From contig CANNFT010000011.1 of assembly GCA_947503895.1 (NCBI GenBank), positions 146,143-210,142 of the forward strand: a stretch of DNA of 64,000 bases. Direction: 5' to 3'. This stretch comes from an uncultured Saccharospirillaceae bacterium (GTDB lineage: Bacteria; Pseudomonadota; Gammaproteobacteria; Pseudomonadales; Oceanobacteraceae). The notes beneath the pieces were generated by a model. It did not search any database. It saw only the letters and a program-made list of their open reading frames with translations, and was not told the origin of the DNA. Of this stretch, positions 54,229 through 62,380 are shown one piece after another; within the stretch, counting starts at the first letter, position 1, and the number at the start of each line of letters is the position of its first letter. A program made the translations under genes and the position numbers.

Positions 54229-54651
54229 TTAAAAGGGTCTGACGACAACGAAGATAACGATCAGTATCAAGCCAATGACAGGCACTTCGTTAAATACACG
54301 ATAGAATACGTGGCTTTTGGTATTTTTATCGTCGCGAAATTGTTTCAGTAAATAGCCGCAATAATGGTGATATCCGATCAGTAGCGCCACGAGCGTTAAT
54401 TTCGCGTGCATCCAGCCTTGGGAAAAATAATAACCCGCATTAAAACTTAATAACCAAGCCCCTAATATCAGCACAGCAATCATGGAAGGCATCATAATGC
54501 CGCGGTACAACTTTCGCTCCATGATTTTAAAACGTTCTTTGCTGATCTCGTCCTCTGCCATCGCGTGATAGACGAACAGACGAGGTAGATAAAATAACGC
54601 TGCAAACCAAGTGACGACAGCGATAATATGAAATGCCTTAATCCAAAGCAT
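54229..54651 (-). CDS. hemJ: Protoporphyrinogen oxidase HemJ
   Basis: A 140-residue, four-helix membrane protein (UPF0093). It keeps WIKAFHIIAVVTWFAALFYLPRLFVYH with the conserved His, then FKIMERKLYRGIMMPSM and HAKLTLVALLIGYHHYCG, and ends in the NEVPVIGLILIVIFVVV helix. HemJ oxidises protoporphyrinogen IX to protoporphyrin IX, the penultimate step of heme synthesis, in bacteria without HemG or HemY. AAGGG precedes the ATG. Location beside hemL supports the call. Confidence 0.93.
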   Translation of the reverse strand: MLWIKAFHIIAVVTWFAALFYLPRLFVYHAMAEDEISKERFKIMERKLYRGIMMPSMIAVLILGAWLLSFNAGYYFSQGWMHAKLTLVALLIGYHHYCGYLLKQFRDDKNTKSHVFYRVFNEVPVIGLILIVIFVVVRPF

Positions 54652-54718
54652 AAAAGCCCTTCGTGTTTGTGTGATGGATGATATGGCACCGCCACATTGA
54701 GCGGTGCTATGTATAAGA

Positions 54719-56494
54719 CTAGCTAGAGTATCGATAATACTTGTGGATATTTTCCTGCCTCACAACACCCAATAACGAATGCCTTGAGCTACCCGTTCCA
54801 TAATGTACGCTTAGCGTCTCCATATTGTCTGCGGACATCATATCCAATGCTTCTTGTAAATTGGATTGTACGCGAATGGATTTCGTCGGAAAACGATTCC
54901 CAGGAATTGCCATTAAATTCAGCACTTGTTCTTCATTTTCAGTTTGTAGCCATTGACTGAGCTGTTCTTCATCTAAAAGCAATGCGGCGACATCCGCTGG
55001 TGAGAGGATGGCGATCACATCATCATTTTGCTCAATGACAATCCAGTCAGGCTCGCTTTTTAATACTTCATTAATCGCATCCAGCGTCGAAAATTTATTT
55101 AAAATCTTAACATTACGATTGGCAGCGTTCATGACGGTGGCTTGCCTTAGCATTTGTTCGACGGGGGAATTTTTCATTGCAAGCCCTTTGAGTAGCAGCA
55201 AACGTGGAAAGAGCGCTTTTTGTTTAAATAGCTCACTGGTGGTGAGGTTGGCGATCACCACGACCAGCATGCCGGGCAGTATTATGTTCGGATTGCCAGT
55301 CAATTCCATGAGCGTCATCAAACCGGTGAGAGGCGCCTGTAAGCAGGCTGACATCATGGCCGCCATTCCCAGCATGGCGTAATAACCGCTGGCGTTAGCT
55401 TGCTCAGGTGCGAAGAGATTACCCACTTCACCCATTAGACCGCCGATGCAAGCACCAATAAATAACATCGGACCAATGACACCACCGGGTTGCCCTAAGC
55501 CGAGATTTAAACTGGTGATAAATAACTTTGCGAATGCAAACATCAGCAAGGTTAACCAAGTGAGCTCACCAAAAATGGCAAGGTTTACTGTGTCGTATCC
55601 AATCCCCATCATCTGCGGAATGGCCAGCGCCAACACACCATTCAATATGCCGATTAGGCCGAATCGAATCCATAGATTTTTGGGTGCAATCGAGGCTGTT
55701 TTGACACACAGCCAAATAAATAAAGCCGCCATCGCGCCCATTAAAAATCCTTCTACCAATAAGAAGGGCAATTCCAGCAGCGAACGCATTTCTAATGGTG
55801 GAACGCTGAAAGCCGGCTCGGAACCGTAAATAGCGCGTGTCACCAATGCGCCGGTTACGGAGGCTAAAATGATCGGAATAAAACTGATCAAACTGTAGCC
55901 TGCGATAATCACCTCCATGGCAAAAATCACACCTGCAATGGGTGTGTTGAAGGAAGCACTGATGGCCGCCGCGACGCCGCTGGCCAACAACAAATGCACG
56001 TGATGGGTGGGCAAATGCAGCTTACGAGCCATGAGGCTGCCGCTCGCCGCGCCTAAATGTACGGCGGGGCCTTCGCGTCCTGTGCTTTGCCCGGACAGCG
56101 CACAAATCACGCCGCCAATAAATTGAGCGAAAAAATTGCCTGCTTGCATGTGCCCTTGATGCTTATTCAACCGTTCGAGCACATGACTGATGCCCACAGA
56201 ACGCATTTGCGGACTCATCCATGTAAATATAATGGCGAGCATAAAGGCACCCGCTAATGGTAAGAAAAGCCGCACCATAGGGTCCAGCGCTTCGAAATTC
56301 TCGTGATGATTTCCCGGCAATAGAAAATTCAGTGGCCCTTCGATGGCGATGCGAAAAAGTAAAATCGTCCCGCTGGTCACCAATCCGCAGATAACACCGA
56401 GCACTGCCAGCAGGGGTAAGGCATCCGCTTGTGCGAGGTAGCGTCTTAGTCGGATGATCGGTCTCAGCTTTGATTCCATCAATTGGTCTATCAC
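54719..56494 (-). CDS. clcA: CLC family chloride/proton antiporter with CBS domains
   Basis: A multi-helix CLC core (~20-440) has GQSTGREGPAVHLGAA with the gating Glu, a GxxxP-like selectivity segment in GLGQPGGVIGPMLFIG, and FAMEVI with the second (proton) Glu, so an antiporter rather than a channel is likely. The C-terminal ~150 residues form a CBS pair (PDWIVIEQNDDVIAILSPADVA) for nucleotide control. A GTG at 56494 and an ATG at 56479 are both possible starts. It lies between hemJ and argC, neighbours in related genomes, so it may be an insertion there. Confidence 0.92.
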   Translation of the reverse strand: MIDQLMESKLRPIIRLRRYLAQADALPLLAVLGVICGLVTSGTILLFRIAIEGPLNFLLPGNHHENFEALDPMVRLFLPLAGAFMLAIIFTWMSPQMRSVGISHVLERLNKHQGHMQAGNFFAQFIGGVICALSGQSTGREGPAVHLGAASGSLMARKLHLPTHHVHLLLASGVAAAISASFNTPIAGVIFAMEVIIAGYSLISFIPIILASVTGALVTRAIYGSEPAFSVPPLEMRSLLELPFLLVEGFLMGAMAALFIWLCVKTASIAPKNLWIRFGLIGILNGVLALAIPQMMGIGYDTVNLAIFGELTWLTLLMFAFAKLFITSLNLGLGQPGGVIGPMLFIGACIGGLMGEVGNLFAPEQANASGYYAMLGMAAMMSACLQAPLTGLMTLMELTGNPNIILPGMLVVVIANLTTSELFKQKALFPRLLLLKGLAMKNSPVEQMLRQATVMNAANRNVKILNKFSTLDAINEVLKSEPDWIVIEQNDDVIAILSPADVAALLLDEEQLSQWLQTENEEQVLNLMAIPGNRFPTKSIRVQSNLQEALDMMSADNMETLSVHYGTGSSRHSLLGVVRQENIHKYYRYSS

Positions 56495-56556
56495 TTTTAA
56501 TCGAAGGCTTCTATTATATGGGCCCTTTTGCCCAAATAGAAAAAGTAGGTGATATT

Positions 56557-57588
56557 GTGATAGATGTGGGATTAGTGGGCGGCACAGGTTATACCGGTGT
56601 TGAATTGCTACGCATTCTCGTTCAGCACTCAGAAGTGAACCTTAAAGTCGTAACCTCTCGTGGTGAAGACGGAACGCCTGTGGCGAATATGTTCCCTAAC
56701 CTACGACCTTTCACAGATATCCGCTTCAGTGTGCCCAATGTCGATGCACTTTGCGAATGCGATCTTGTGTTTTTTGCGACTCCGCACGGTGTGGCGATGG
56801 AAATGGCACCGGCACTGATTGAAGCCGGCGTGAAGGTCATCGATCTTGGGGCAGATTTCAGAATCAAGGATGTCGAAGAATGGTCCAAATGGTACGGCAT
56901 GGATCACACCTGTGCCGACTTGGTTGAGGAAGCCGTTTACGGATTACCTGAAGTAAATCGCGCAGCCATCCAACAAGCACGGTTAATTGCAAACCCTGGC
57001 TGTTATCCAACGGCAACACAATTGGGTTATCTGCCGTTGATTGAAAACGGCCTAGTGGAACCACACAGTCTCATCGCCGATTGTAAATCCGGTGTGAGCG
57101 GAGCGGGTCGACAGGGTAAAATTAACTTCCTGTTGTGCGAAACCAGTGAGAGCTTCAGTGCTTATGGCGCGGCAGGGCATCGGCACCTTCCTGAAATTCG
57201 CCAAGGATTGAGACTGGCGAATCAAGGTCAGCCAATTGGTCTAACCTTTGTCCCCCATTTAACGCCTATGATCCGAGGCATTCATGCCACTTTGTACGCT
57301 AAGCTTACAAAGGAGGTTGATTTACAGGCACTCTATGAACAACGCTTCGCAAATGAACCTTTCGTCGATGTATTGCCAGCCGGTTCGCATCCAGCGACCC
57401 GAAACGTAAAAGGCAGTAACTACAATCAAATTGCAGTCCATCGCCCACAAGGTGGCGATACGGTTGTAGTGTTGTCAGTAATTGATAACTTGGTCAAAGG
57501 TGCAGCGGGGCAAGCTGTGCAAAATATGAATATACTCTTTGGATTCGAAGAAAACGCGGGCATGACACAGCCGGCTATGCTGCCATAG
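56557..57588 (+). CDS. argC: N-acetyl-gamma-glutamyl-phosphate reductase
   Basis: Third step of arginine biosynthesis: NADPH reduction of N-acetylglutamyl phosphate. A GTG start at 56557 with AGGTGA five bases upstream gives the standard N-terminus (V/M)IDVGLVGGTGYTGVELLRIL; an in-frame ATG at 56470 runs back toward the clcA start and is unlikely. The active-site Cys is in ANPGCYPTATQLGYLPL and the His in RHLPEI/FVPHLTPMIRGI. Length of about 344 residues is right. It heads a + strand row continuing with the DUF6776-type, bactofilin and erpA genes. Confidence 0.96.
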   Translation: MIDVGLVGGTGYTGVELLRILVQHSEVNLKVVTSRGEDGTPVANMFPNLRPFTDIRFSVPNVDALCECDLVFFATPHGVAMEMAPALIEAGVKVIDLGADFRIKDVEEWSKWYGMDHTCADLVEEAVYGLPEVNRAAIQQARLIANPGCYPTATQLGYLPLIENGLVEPHSLIADCKSGVSGAGRQGKINFLLCETSESFSAYGAAGHRHLPEIRQGLRLANQGQPIGLTFVPHLTPMIRGIHATLYAKLTKEVDLQALYEQRFANEPFVDVLPAGSHPATRNVKGSNYNQIAVHRPQGGDTVVVLSVIDNLVKGAAGQAVQNMNILFGFEENAGMTQPAMLP

Positions 57589-57620
57589 CCAGTGTCCACA
57601 GGGAAAACTAAGGAATATCC

Positions 57621-58376
57621 ATGACCGTCGTCAAAGGCAGTAAACAAGAAAGACTCGTCGTTGTGAGCCATGACCCGGTGGCGCGATTTTGGAAGCGGGT
57701 GATTGTGCTGGCCATTATGGTTGGATTAGGGGTTGCCGGGTATTGGCATGGTATCTCTAAGTCTCAACAGGCACAGAGTGCCGCCAATGCGGAATTGGTT
57801 GAATTAAGACAGCAACTTAAGACAGCAAAGTCCACGGTATCGTCTAACAATCAGCGCGTCGCCATGCTGGAAAAAGGTGGCGAGGTGGACCGCAAAGCCA
57901 CAGAGGGTATGCGACAAACCATCGTAGACCTTCGTGGTCAAATCGCCGTTTTACAGGAAGAAGTCGCCTTTTATAAAGGATTAATGGCCCCAGCCAGTCG
58001 CAAGCAGGGTCTACGAATTCAGAAGGTCGATATTCAGACTGCGCTTGAAGATAAAAGGTACCGTTATAAGGTGATGTTGACGCAAGTAGGCAGTAACCAA
58101 ACCTACATCAGTGGTTTAGCAGCCGTTAACGTGGTCGGCGTGACAGCGGGTAAGCAAGTCACCTACCCGATCAGAGATTTAGATTCAGAAGTACAAGATT
58201 ACGGAATTAAGTTCCGCTTTCGGTATTTTCAGGAGATTGCTGGCGAAATGGTGCTACCGGAAGGTTTTGTACCTGAAAATATAGAAGTGGTGTTGCAGTC
58301 TAAAGGGGCAAAAGCGGCTCGGGTTGAAACAACCTTTCCGTGGCCATCCCAGGAGGAGATGAATGTTGGGCAGTAA
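57621..58376 (+). CDS. DUF6776-type membrane-anchored coiled-coil protein
   Basis: One membrane helix (VIVLAIMVGLGVAGYWHGI, ~27-45) follows a basic cytoplasmic stretch. A coiled coil (~50-120, including VELRQQLKTAKSTVSSNNQRVAML) and a C-terminal periplasmic beta domain (~130-245) complete it. This architecture and its place between argC and a bactofilin gene match DUF6776 proteins of Pseudomonas relatives. The bactofilin ATG lies inside its last codons, so the two are translationally coupled. It may link the envelope to the bactofilin scaffold; the function is not established. Confidence 0.85.
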   Translation: MTVVKGSKQERLVVVSHDPVARFWKRVIVLAIMVGLGVAGYWHGISKSQQAQSAANAELVELRQQLKTAKSTVSSNNQRVAMLEKGGEVDRKATEGMRQTIVDLRGQIAVLQEEVAFYKGLMAPASRKQGLRIQKVDIQTALEDKRYRYKVMLTQVGSNQTYISGLAAVNVVGVTAGKQVTYPIRDLDSEVQDYGIKFRFRYFQEIAGEMVLPEGFVPENIEVVLQSKGAKAARVETTFPWPSQEEMNVGQ

Positions 58377-58797
58377 AAATAAAAACACGCATTTTGATAC
58401 GTTTATATCAAACAAAACTGAATTTGAAGGTGATCTTAAGTTCAGTGGAGGTCTGCACGTTGATGGTCGTATTAAGGGCAATATTATTGCGGACGATCAG
58501 TCCGGTGCACTTGTTCGTGTCTCTGAGACAGCATCGGTAGAGGGTGAAATTCGGGTACCCAACGTCATTATCAATGGCCACGTTACCGGTAACGTATATT
58601 GCTCGCAGCATATTGAACTAGCCAAAAAAGCCATGGTGAACGGCGATGTGCACTACACCATGATGGAAATGGTCATGGGCGCGCAAGTGAACGGTAACCT
58701 GCTATTTACCGGAGAGGAGGGTGGCAAGAAAGGTCGGAAACGCGAGCCCGGATTAGCGGAAGCGCCCTTGGAATTAGCTGAGACCAAATCGAAATAA
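58363..58797 (+). CDS. Bactofilin family cytoskeletal protein
   Basis: At 144 residues it has the DUF583 beta-helix core (~20-115) with repeating hydrophobic rungs: FEGDLKFSGGLHVDGRIKGNI, VEGEIRVPNVIINGHVTGNVY, VNGDVHYTMMEMVMGAQVNG. Basic, flexible tails flank it. Bactofilins polymerise without nucleotide and position cell-wall enzymes. AGGAGG is well placed, and the start overlaps the previous gene by 14 bp. A murein M23 peptidase gene lies 3.5 kb away, and bactofilin/M23 pairs are common, though here they are on opposite strands. Confidence 0.93.
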   Translation: MLGSKNKNTHFDTFISNKTEFEGDLKFSGGLHVDGRIKGNIIADDQSGALVRVSETASVEGEIRVPNVIINGHVTGNVYCSQHIELAKKAMVNGDVHYTMMEMVMGAQVNGNLLFTGEEGGKKGRKREPGLAEAPLELAETKSK

Positions 58798-58830
58798 CCA
58801 CTCTACTACTTCAGAAGTCGTGAAGTCGCT

Positions 58831-58855
58831 AAAGTTGACTAAATCACTCGGGTAA
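58831..58855 (+). promoter_or_regulatory. Candidate IscR type-1 site overlapping the erpA promoter
   Basis: By eye about 22 of 25 positions fit the type-1 IscR consensus (core GACT...AGTC; here GACTAAATCACTC). The site covers TTGACT (58835-58840), which with CATAAT 18 bp downstream forms a plausible promoter, so Fe-S IscR bound here would repress. It lies about 70-90 bp before erpA. Confidence 0.55.
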
Positions 58856-58875
58856 ATCCATAATATGCGAAGTCA

Positions 58876-58897
58876 GGCTTGTTGATCAAAACAAGCC
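58876..58897 (+). other. Hairpin in the erpA leader
   Basis: GGCTTGTT and AACAAGCC pair around a 6-nt loop (gatcaa). It starts about a dozen bases after the predicted -10 and ends 24 bases before the erpA ATG, so it would lie at the 5' end of the mRNA. Confidence 0.5.
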
Positions 58898-58921
58898 AGT
58901 ATTTAGCAGAGGTTTTGCAGT

Positions 58922-59251
58922 ATGAACATCCTTTCCCTGACCGATGCCGCCAGTCACAAGGTGCGCACGCTATTGGAAGAAGAAGGTGATGACAGCCTTT
59001 GTTTGCGAGTTTTCGTAACGGGTGGAGGCTGTTCAGGCTTCCAGTACGGGTTTACCTTTGATACCGAAATCGCAGAAGATGATGCCACCATCGAACACGA
59101 TGGCGTGCGAGTATTGGTGGACGCCATGAGTTACCCCTACCTCGATGGCGCCAGCGTGGATTACCAAGAAGGGCTCGAAGGGTCACGATTCACCGTTGAT
59201 AATCCTCAAGCAGCAGCGACGTGCGGTTGTGGATCGTCATTTACCATTTAA
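58922..59251 (+). CDS. erpA: Iron-sulfur cluster insertion protein ErpA
   Basis: An A-type carrier that delivers Fe-S clusters to apo-targets such as isoprenoid enzymes. The three cysteines are present: GGGCSGFQYGF and, near the end, TCGCGSSFTI. Length (109) is normal and the N-terminus LTDAASHKVRTLLEEEG is typical. It sits between the bactofilin and a DsrE-like gene, the conserved order. An IscR-like site lies at the predicted promoter. Confidence 0.97.
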   Translation: MNILSLTDAASHKVRTLLEEEGDDSLCLRVFVTGGGCSGFQYGFTFDTEIAEDDATIEHDGVRVLVDAMSYPYLDGASVDYQEGLEGSRFTVDNPQAAATCGCGSSFTI

Positions 59252-59267
59252 AGTAGGCATTGTAAAA

Positions 59268-59723
59268 ATGGCTCATCCAGTCTGGCTGTTGGGCCTGTGC
59301 CTATTTTTCGGAATGGTCACAATTAACGCGTTTTCGATGGCTGATAACGCGCCCGTCGAAGATCCGGACAAGCCTTACATCAGTGTGATTCATGCTCATA
59401 CACCCGAAGAGCTGGCGGGTGTGCTGGAGCGCGCTCAGGCATGGTCATTAGGATTCGAAACCTATCCCAAAACGCCCATCGCCTTAGTGCTTCATGGTGC
59501 TGAAGCCCAAGTTTTCGTGAAGAAAAACTATCAGCAATACAAAAAGATAGTCGACCTTGCTGCGCAATTAGATGCTTACAATGTGGTGGACGTTCGAATT
59601 TGTGAAACTTGGATGGGTTATCGTGATGTGGATAAAAATGAATTGCCGCCTTTTGTTGATACCGTACCCTTTGGACCTGCAGAAGAAGCGAGGTTGATAG
59701 AAGCAGGGTATCAAAGCTTTTAA
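59268..59723 (+). CDS. Exported DsrE/DsrF-like family protein
   Basis: The ATG at 59268 opens a signal peptide (HPVWLLGLCLFFGMVTINAFSMA). The mature part has the DsrE-like fold: SVIHAHTPEELAGVLERAQAW, PIALVLHGAEAQVFVKKNYQQY, and a Cys in VRICETWMGY at the position of the DsrE-family active Cys. It begins 17 bp after erpA and is probably co-transcribed. A periplasmic sulfur-carrier or thiol role is possible, and a link to Fe-S assembly is suggested only by the neighbour. Confidence 0.8.
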   Translation: MAHPVWLLGLCLFFGMVTINAFSMADNAPVEDPDKPYISVIHAHTPEELAGVLERAQAWSLGFETYPKTPIALVLHGAEAQVFVKKNYQQYKKIVDLAAQLDAYNVVDVRICETWMGYRDVDKNELPPFVDTVPFGPAEEARLIEAGYQSF

Positions 59724-59742
59724 GTCTCCAGCTGTTCCTACG

Positions 59743-60849
59743 TTACGCCGGATAAATAGCCCCCAGTACTCGTTCGCCTTTCGCGCCTGTTACCGTCGGT
59801 ACATTCCCAGAAAGCTGGTTTAAGCAGCAATAACCCAACCAACCAAAGGCCATGGCTTCGACCCATTGGGCGTCAACACCTAAAGCGTCTGAGCGTTTAA
59901 TGGACCAAGTGGGTAAAATCCGCTCCATCATTTTCATGAGTTCTGTGTTTTCAACACCACCACCACAAATGATTAACTCGTTTTCGAGTGATGGATATTG
60001 CCATTGTGATGCGGCATCGCAAATGGACTGAGCGGTTAAAGCCGTCAGAGTGGCTTGTACATCTTCAGGCCGGAAATCGTTCACCGGAAAACGACTAAGC
60101 CACTGTTGATTGAAATATTCTCGCCCAGTGCTTTTAGGTGGTGGTTGTTTAAAGTAGGTATCACTCAGAAATTTATCGAGTAGATGAGGAATGATCTGTC
60201 CAGATGCCGCCCAATGACCACCCTTATCGTAAGAACCTTCGTTGTGAGATTGATACCACTCATCTAATAGGACATTACCGGGGCCCGTGTCGAAGCCAGA
60301 TTGTATTGCACCGCCACTCAGCACACTAATATTCGCCATTCCGCCGATATTAGCAATCACCCGATTAAACTGTTCCGAAGCAAACACCGCCTGATGAAAA
60401 GCCGGAACAAGCGGTGCACCTTGCCCTTTGGCGGCAATATCGCGACTCCGAAAATCGGTGACGACGGTGATATCGCAGAGTTCAGCCAGTCGAGCAGCAT
60501 CGATCAATTGAACACTATAATGTGGAGGCATATGTCGAACGGTTTGCCCATGACACCCAATGGCCGATATTTGACGTGGTGACACTTGAGCGCGGTTAAG
60601 CATCTCATGAATTGCCTGAGCATAAAGTTCTGATAGTGCAGTGGCTAATAAACGGCTTTGGTTCAGCTCATCTTCGCCACGACGGCAAAGATCCAAAGCC
60701 CATTTTTTTATACCATCGGGAAAAGGGAGGTGGTGGTGGGCGATTAGCTCACATTCCGTCGGTGAGGAAATAGCCACAATGACTGAGTCCACGCCATCTA
60801 AGCTGGTCCCCGACATTTGCCCAATATAAAACTGTGCCGGTTGTGTCAT
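59743..60849 (-). CDS. anmK: Anhydro-N-acetylmuramic acid kinase
   Basis: Phosphorylates and opens 1,6-anhydroMurNAc during murein recycling. GQMSGTSLDGVDSV is the ATP/sugar-site signature, followed by GCHGQTVRHMP, VTDFRSRDIAAKGQGAPLVPAFH and GFDTGPGNVLLDEW. 368 residues is standard. It lies 27 bp downstream of the M23 peptidase gene on the same strand, so murein cleavage and recycling genes are co-expressed. It converges on the DsrE-like gene with only 19 bp between stops. Confidence 0.97.
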   Translation of the reverse strand: MTQPAQFYIGQMSGTSLDGVDSVIVAISSPTECELIAHHHLPFPDGIKKWALDLCRRGEDELNQSRLLATALSELYAQAIHEMLNRAQVSPRQISAIGCHGQTVRHMPPHYSVQLIDAARLAELCDITVVTDFRSRDIAAKGQGAPLVPAFHQAVFASEQFNRVIANIGGMANISVLSGGAIQSGFDTGPGNVLLDEWYQSHNEGSYDKGGHWAASGQIIPHLLDKFLSDTYFKQPPPKSTGREYFNQQWLSRFPVNDFRPEDVQATLTALTAQSICDAASQWQYPSLENELIICGGGVENTELMKMMERILPTWSIKRSDALGVDAQWVEAMAFGWLGYCCLNQLSGNVPTVTGAKGERVLGAIYPA

Positions 60850-60876
60850 GACGTTGAACCTTGTTTTTATTTGTTA

Positions 60877-62166
60877 TTATCTCGCTGCGAAATAGTCACC
60901 ATATAAGTGGCTTTCTAATCGCATGACCATAACCTCCGCATAATTGAGATAGTTTTCTTTACGATGGTTATCAATGGGTTTTGCATGCGGTAAACGTACT
61001 CGCAGTGGATCGCGATGCACACCATTTACGCGAAATTCGTAATGTAAATGGGGTCCAGACGCCAAGCCTGAACTGCCCACATAAGCGACGACTTGACCTT
61101 GCTTAACACGCTTTCCAACCTTTATACCTTTTCGAAAGGCATTCAAGTGGGCATAGAGAGTGGTGTAGCTTGATCCGTGCTGTAGGATTAAAACTCGACC
61201 GTAGCCGCCCTTTCTGCCTGCGAAAATGACTTTACCATCCCCCGCGGCCTTAATGGGAGTGCCTCGACGGGCAGCATAATCAACGCCACGATGCGCTCGT
61301 ATCTTGTGCAGTATCGGGTGTTTACGTTTTAGGTTAAAACGAGAGCTGATCCTTGCGAAATCAACAGGAGTCCGTAAAAACGCTTTTCGCATGCTAAGAC
61401 CAGTAGGATCATAATATTGCGCATAGCCCTTATCGTCTTCATATCGAACGGCCGTAAAAGCGCGGCCTTGGTTGACGAAGCGTGCTACCAAGATATCGCC
61501 TTCACCAACTTTTTCGCCGCCTAAATATTTTTCTTCATAAATTAAGCTAAATTCGTCACCCTCGCGAATGTCTAATGCAAAGTCCACGTCCCACCCAAAA
61601 ATTGCGGCCAGCTCCATAATGAGCGCATTGCTCATATTGGCAGCCAGCCCCGCTTCAAATAAAGAACTGGTAATGGTGCCATGAGTGAAAGACTCGACGA
61701 CATCGGGTTCCGTCATGATCTTCTGACTGGCGAACGTTTGCTCACCAGCTAATTGAAACTCGTAGCTTTCAAAGAGTGACTTTTCGAGTCTGAAGGCCAG
61801 AAGAGATTGATCTTCTTTCAGCTGAAAGCCAATCTTATCCCCAGGATGTAAAGTATTTAGCGTTTTGCCATGTTCCGTCAGGGTGAGGAGATAGAGTGTC
61901 TTAGAGGACAGACCTTGATTAGAGAACAACTGAGCGAGATTATCACCCGGTTTAACCGAGTGCATTTGCCACTCCGACTCATACTGCGCAGGCTCACTTT
62001 CTGATGCAATCGGTACCGGAACCTGATACGCATAGGTTCGACGTTCCAGTTCCTGCTGAACCGGAATGAGCACTAATAAAGCCGCAATAAATAAACAGGT
62101 TAAACCCAGCGCAACCCAGTGTCGCTTTGGAAGCAGTACCAACGCGACGAATTCCTTGTGATTCAT
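60877..62166 (-). CDS. mepM: Murein DD-endopeptidase, M23 family (MepM-like)
   Basis: One N-terminal membrane helix (WVALGLTCLFIAALLVLIPV) is followed by a LysM/OapA-like region (VKPGDNLAQLFSNQGLSSKTLYLLT) and a C-terminal LytM/M23 domain (~290-390). Zinc ligands are visible as HRGVDYA (HxxxD) and HLHYEF (HxH), so the enzyme should be active. It cuts D-Ala-mDAP cross-links to let new strands enter the wall. TAGGTAAG precedes the ATG. Placement beside anmK and tyrS is conserved in Pseudomonas relatives. Confidence 0.94.
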   Translation of the reverse strand: MNHKEFVALVLLPKRHWVALGLTCLFIAALLVLIPVQQELERRTYAYQVPVPIASESEPAQYESEWQMHSVKPGDNLAQLFSNQGLSSKTLYLLTLTEHGKTLNTLHPGDKIGFQLKEDQSLLAFRLEKSLFESYEFQLAGEQTFASQKIMTEPDVVESFTHGTITSSLFEAGLAANMSNALIMELAAIFGWDVDFALDIREGDEFSLIYEEKYLGGEKVGEGDILVARFVNQGRAFTAVRYEDDKGYAQYYDPTGLSMRKAFLRTPVDFARISSRFNLKRKHPILHKIRAHRGVDYAARRGTPIKAAGDGKVIFAGRKGGYGRVLILQHGSSYTTLYAHLNAFRKGIKVGKRVKQGQVVAYVGSSGLASGPHLHYEFRVNGVHRDPLRVRLPHAKPIDNHRKENYLNYAEVMVMRLESHLYGDYFAAR

Positions 62167-62380
62167 GAACTTACCTACCTAACAGATGAGCGAAGGATAC
62201 CATCCCTATTCGTTCCCCTCTATGAAATTGTAGACACTGGCCACGACGTTGCTGATGTGAACCAAGAATCTAATTTCTCCTCGTCATGAAACGATTGAAA
62301 TCTCCTCCTTGCAAATCCGCCCAAATCAGTTAATTTCACCCCCCTGATTGAGTAATAAGCAGAATTCGGAAACGCACTAC

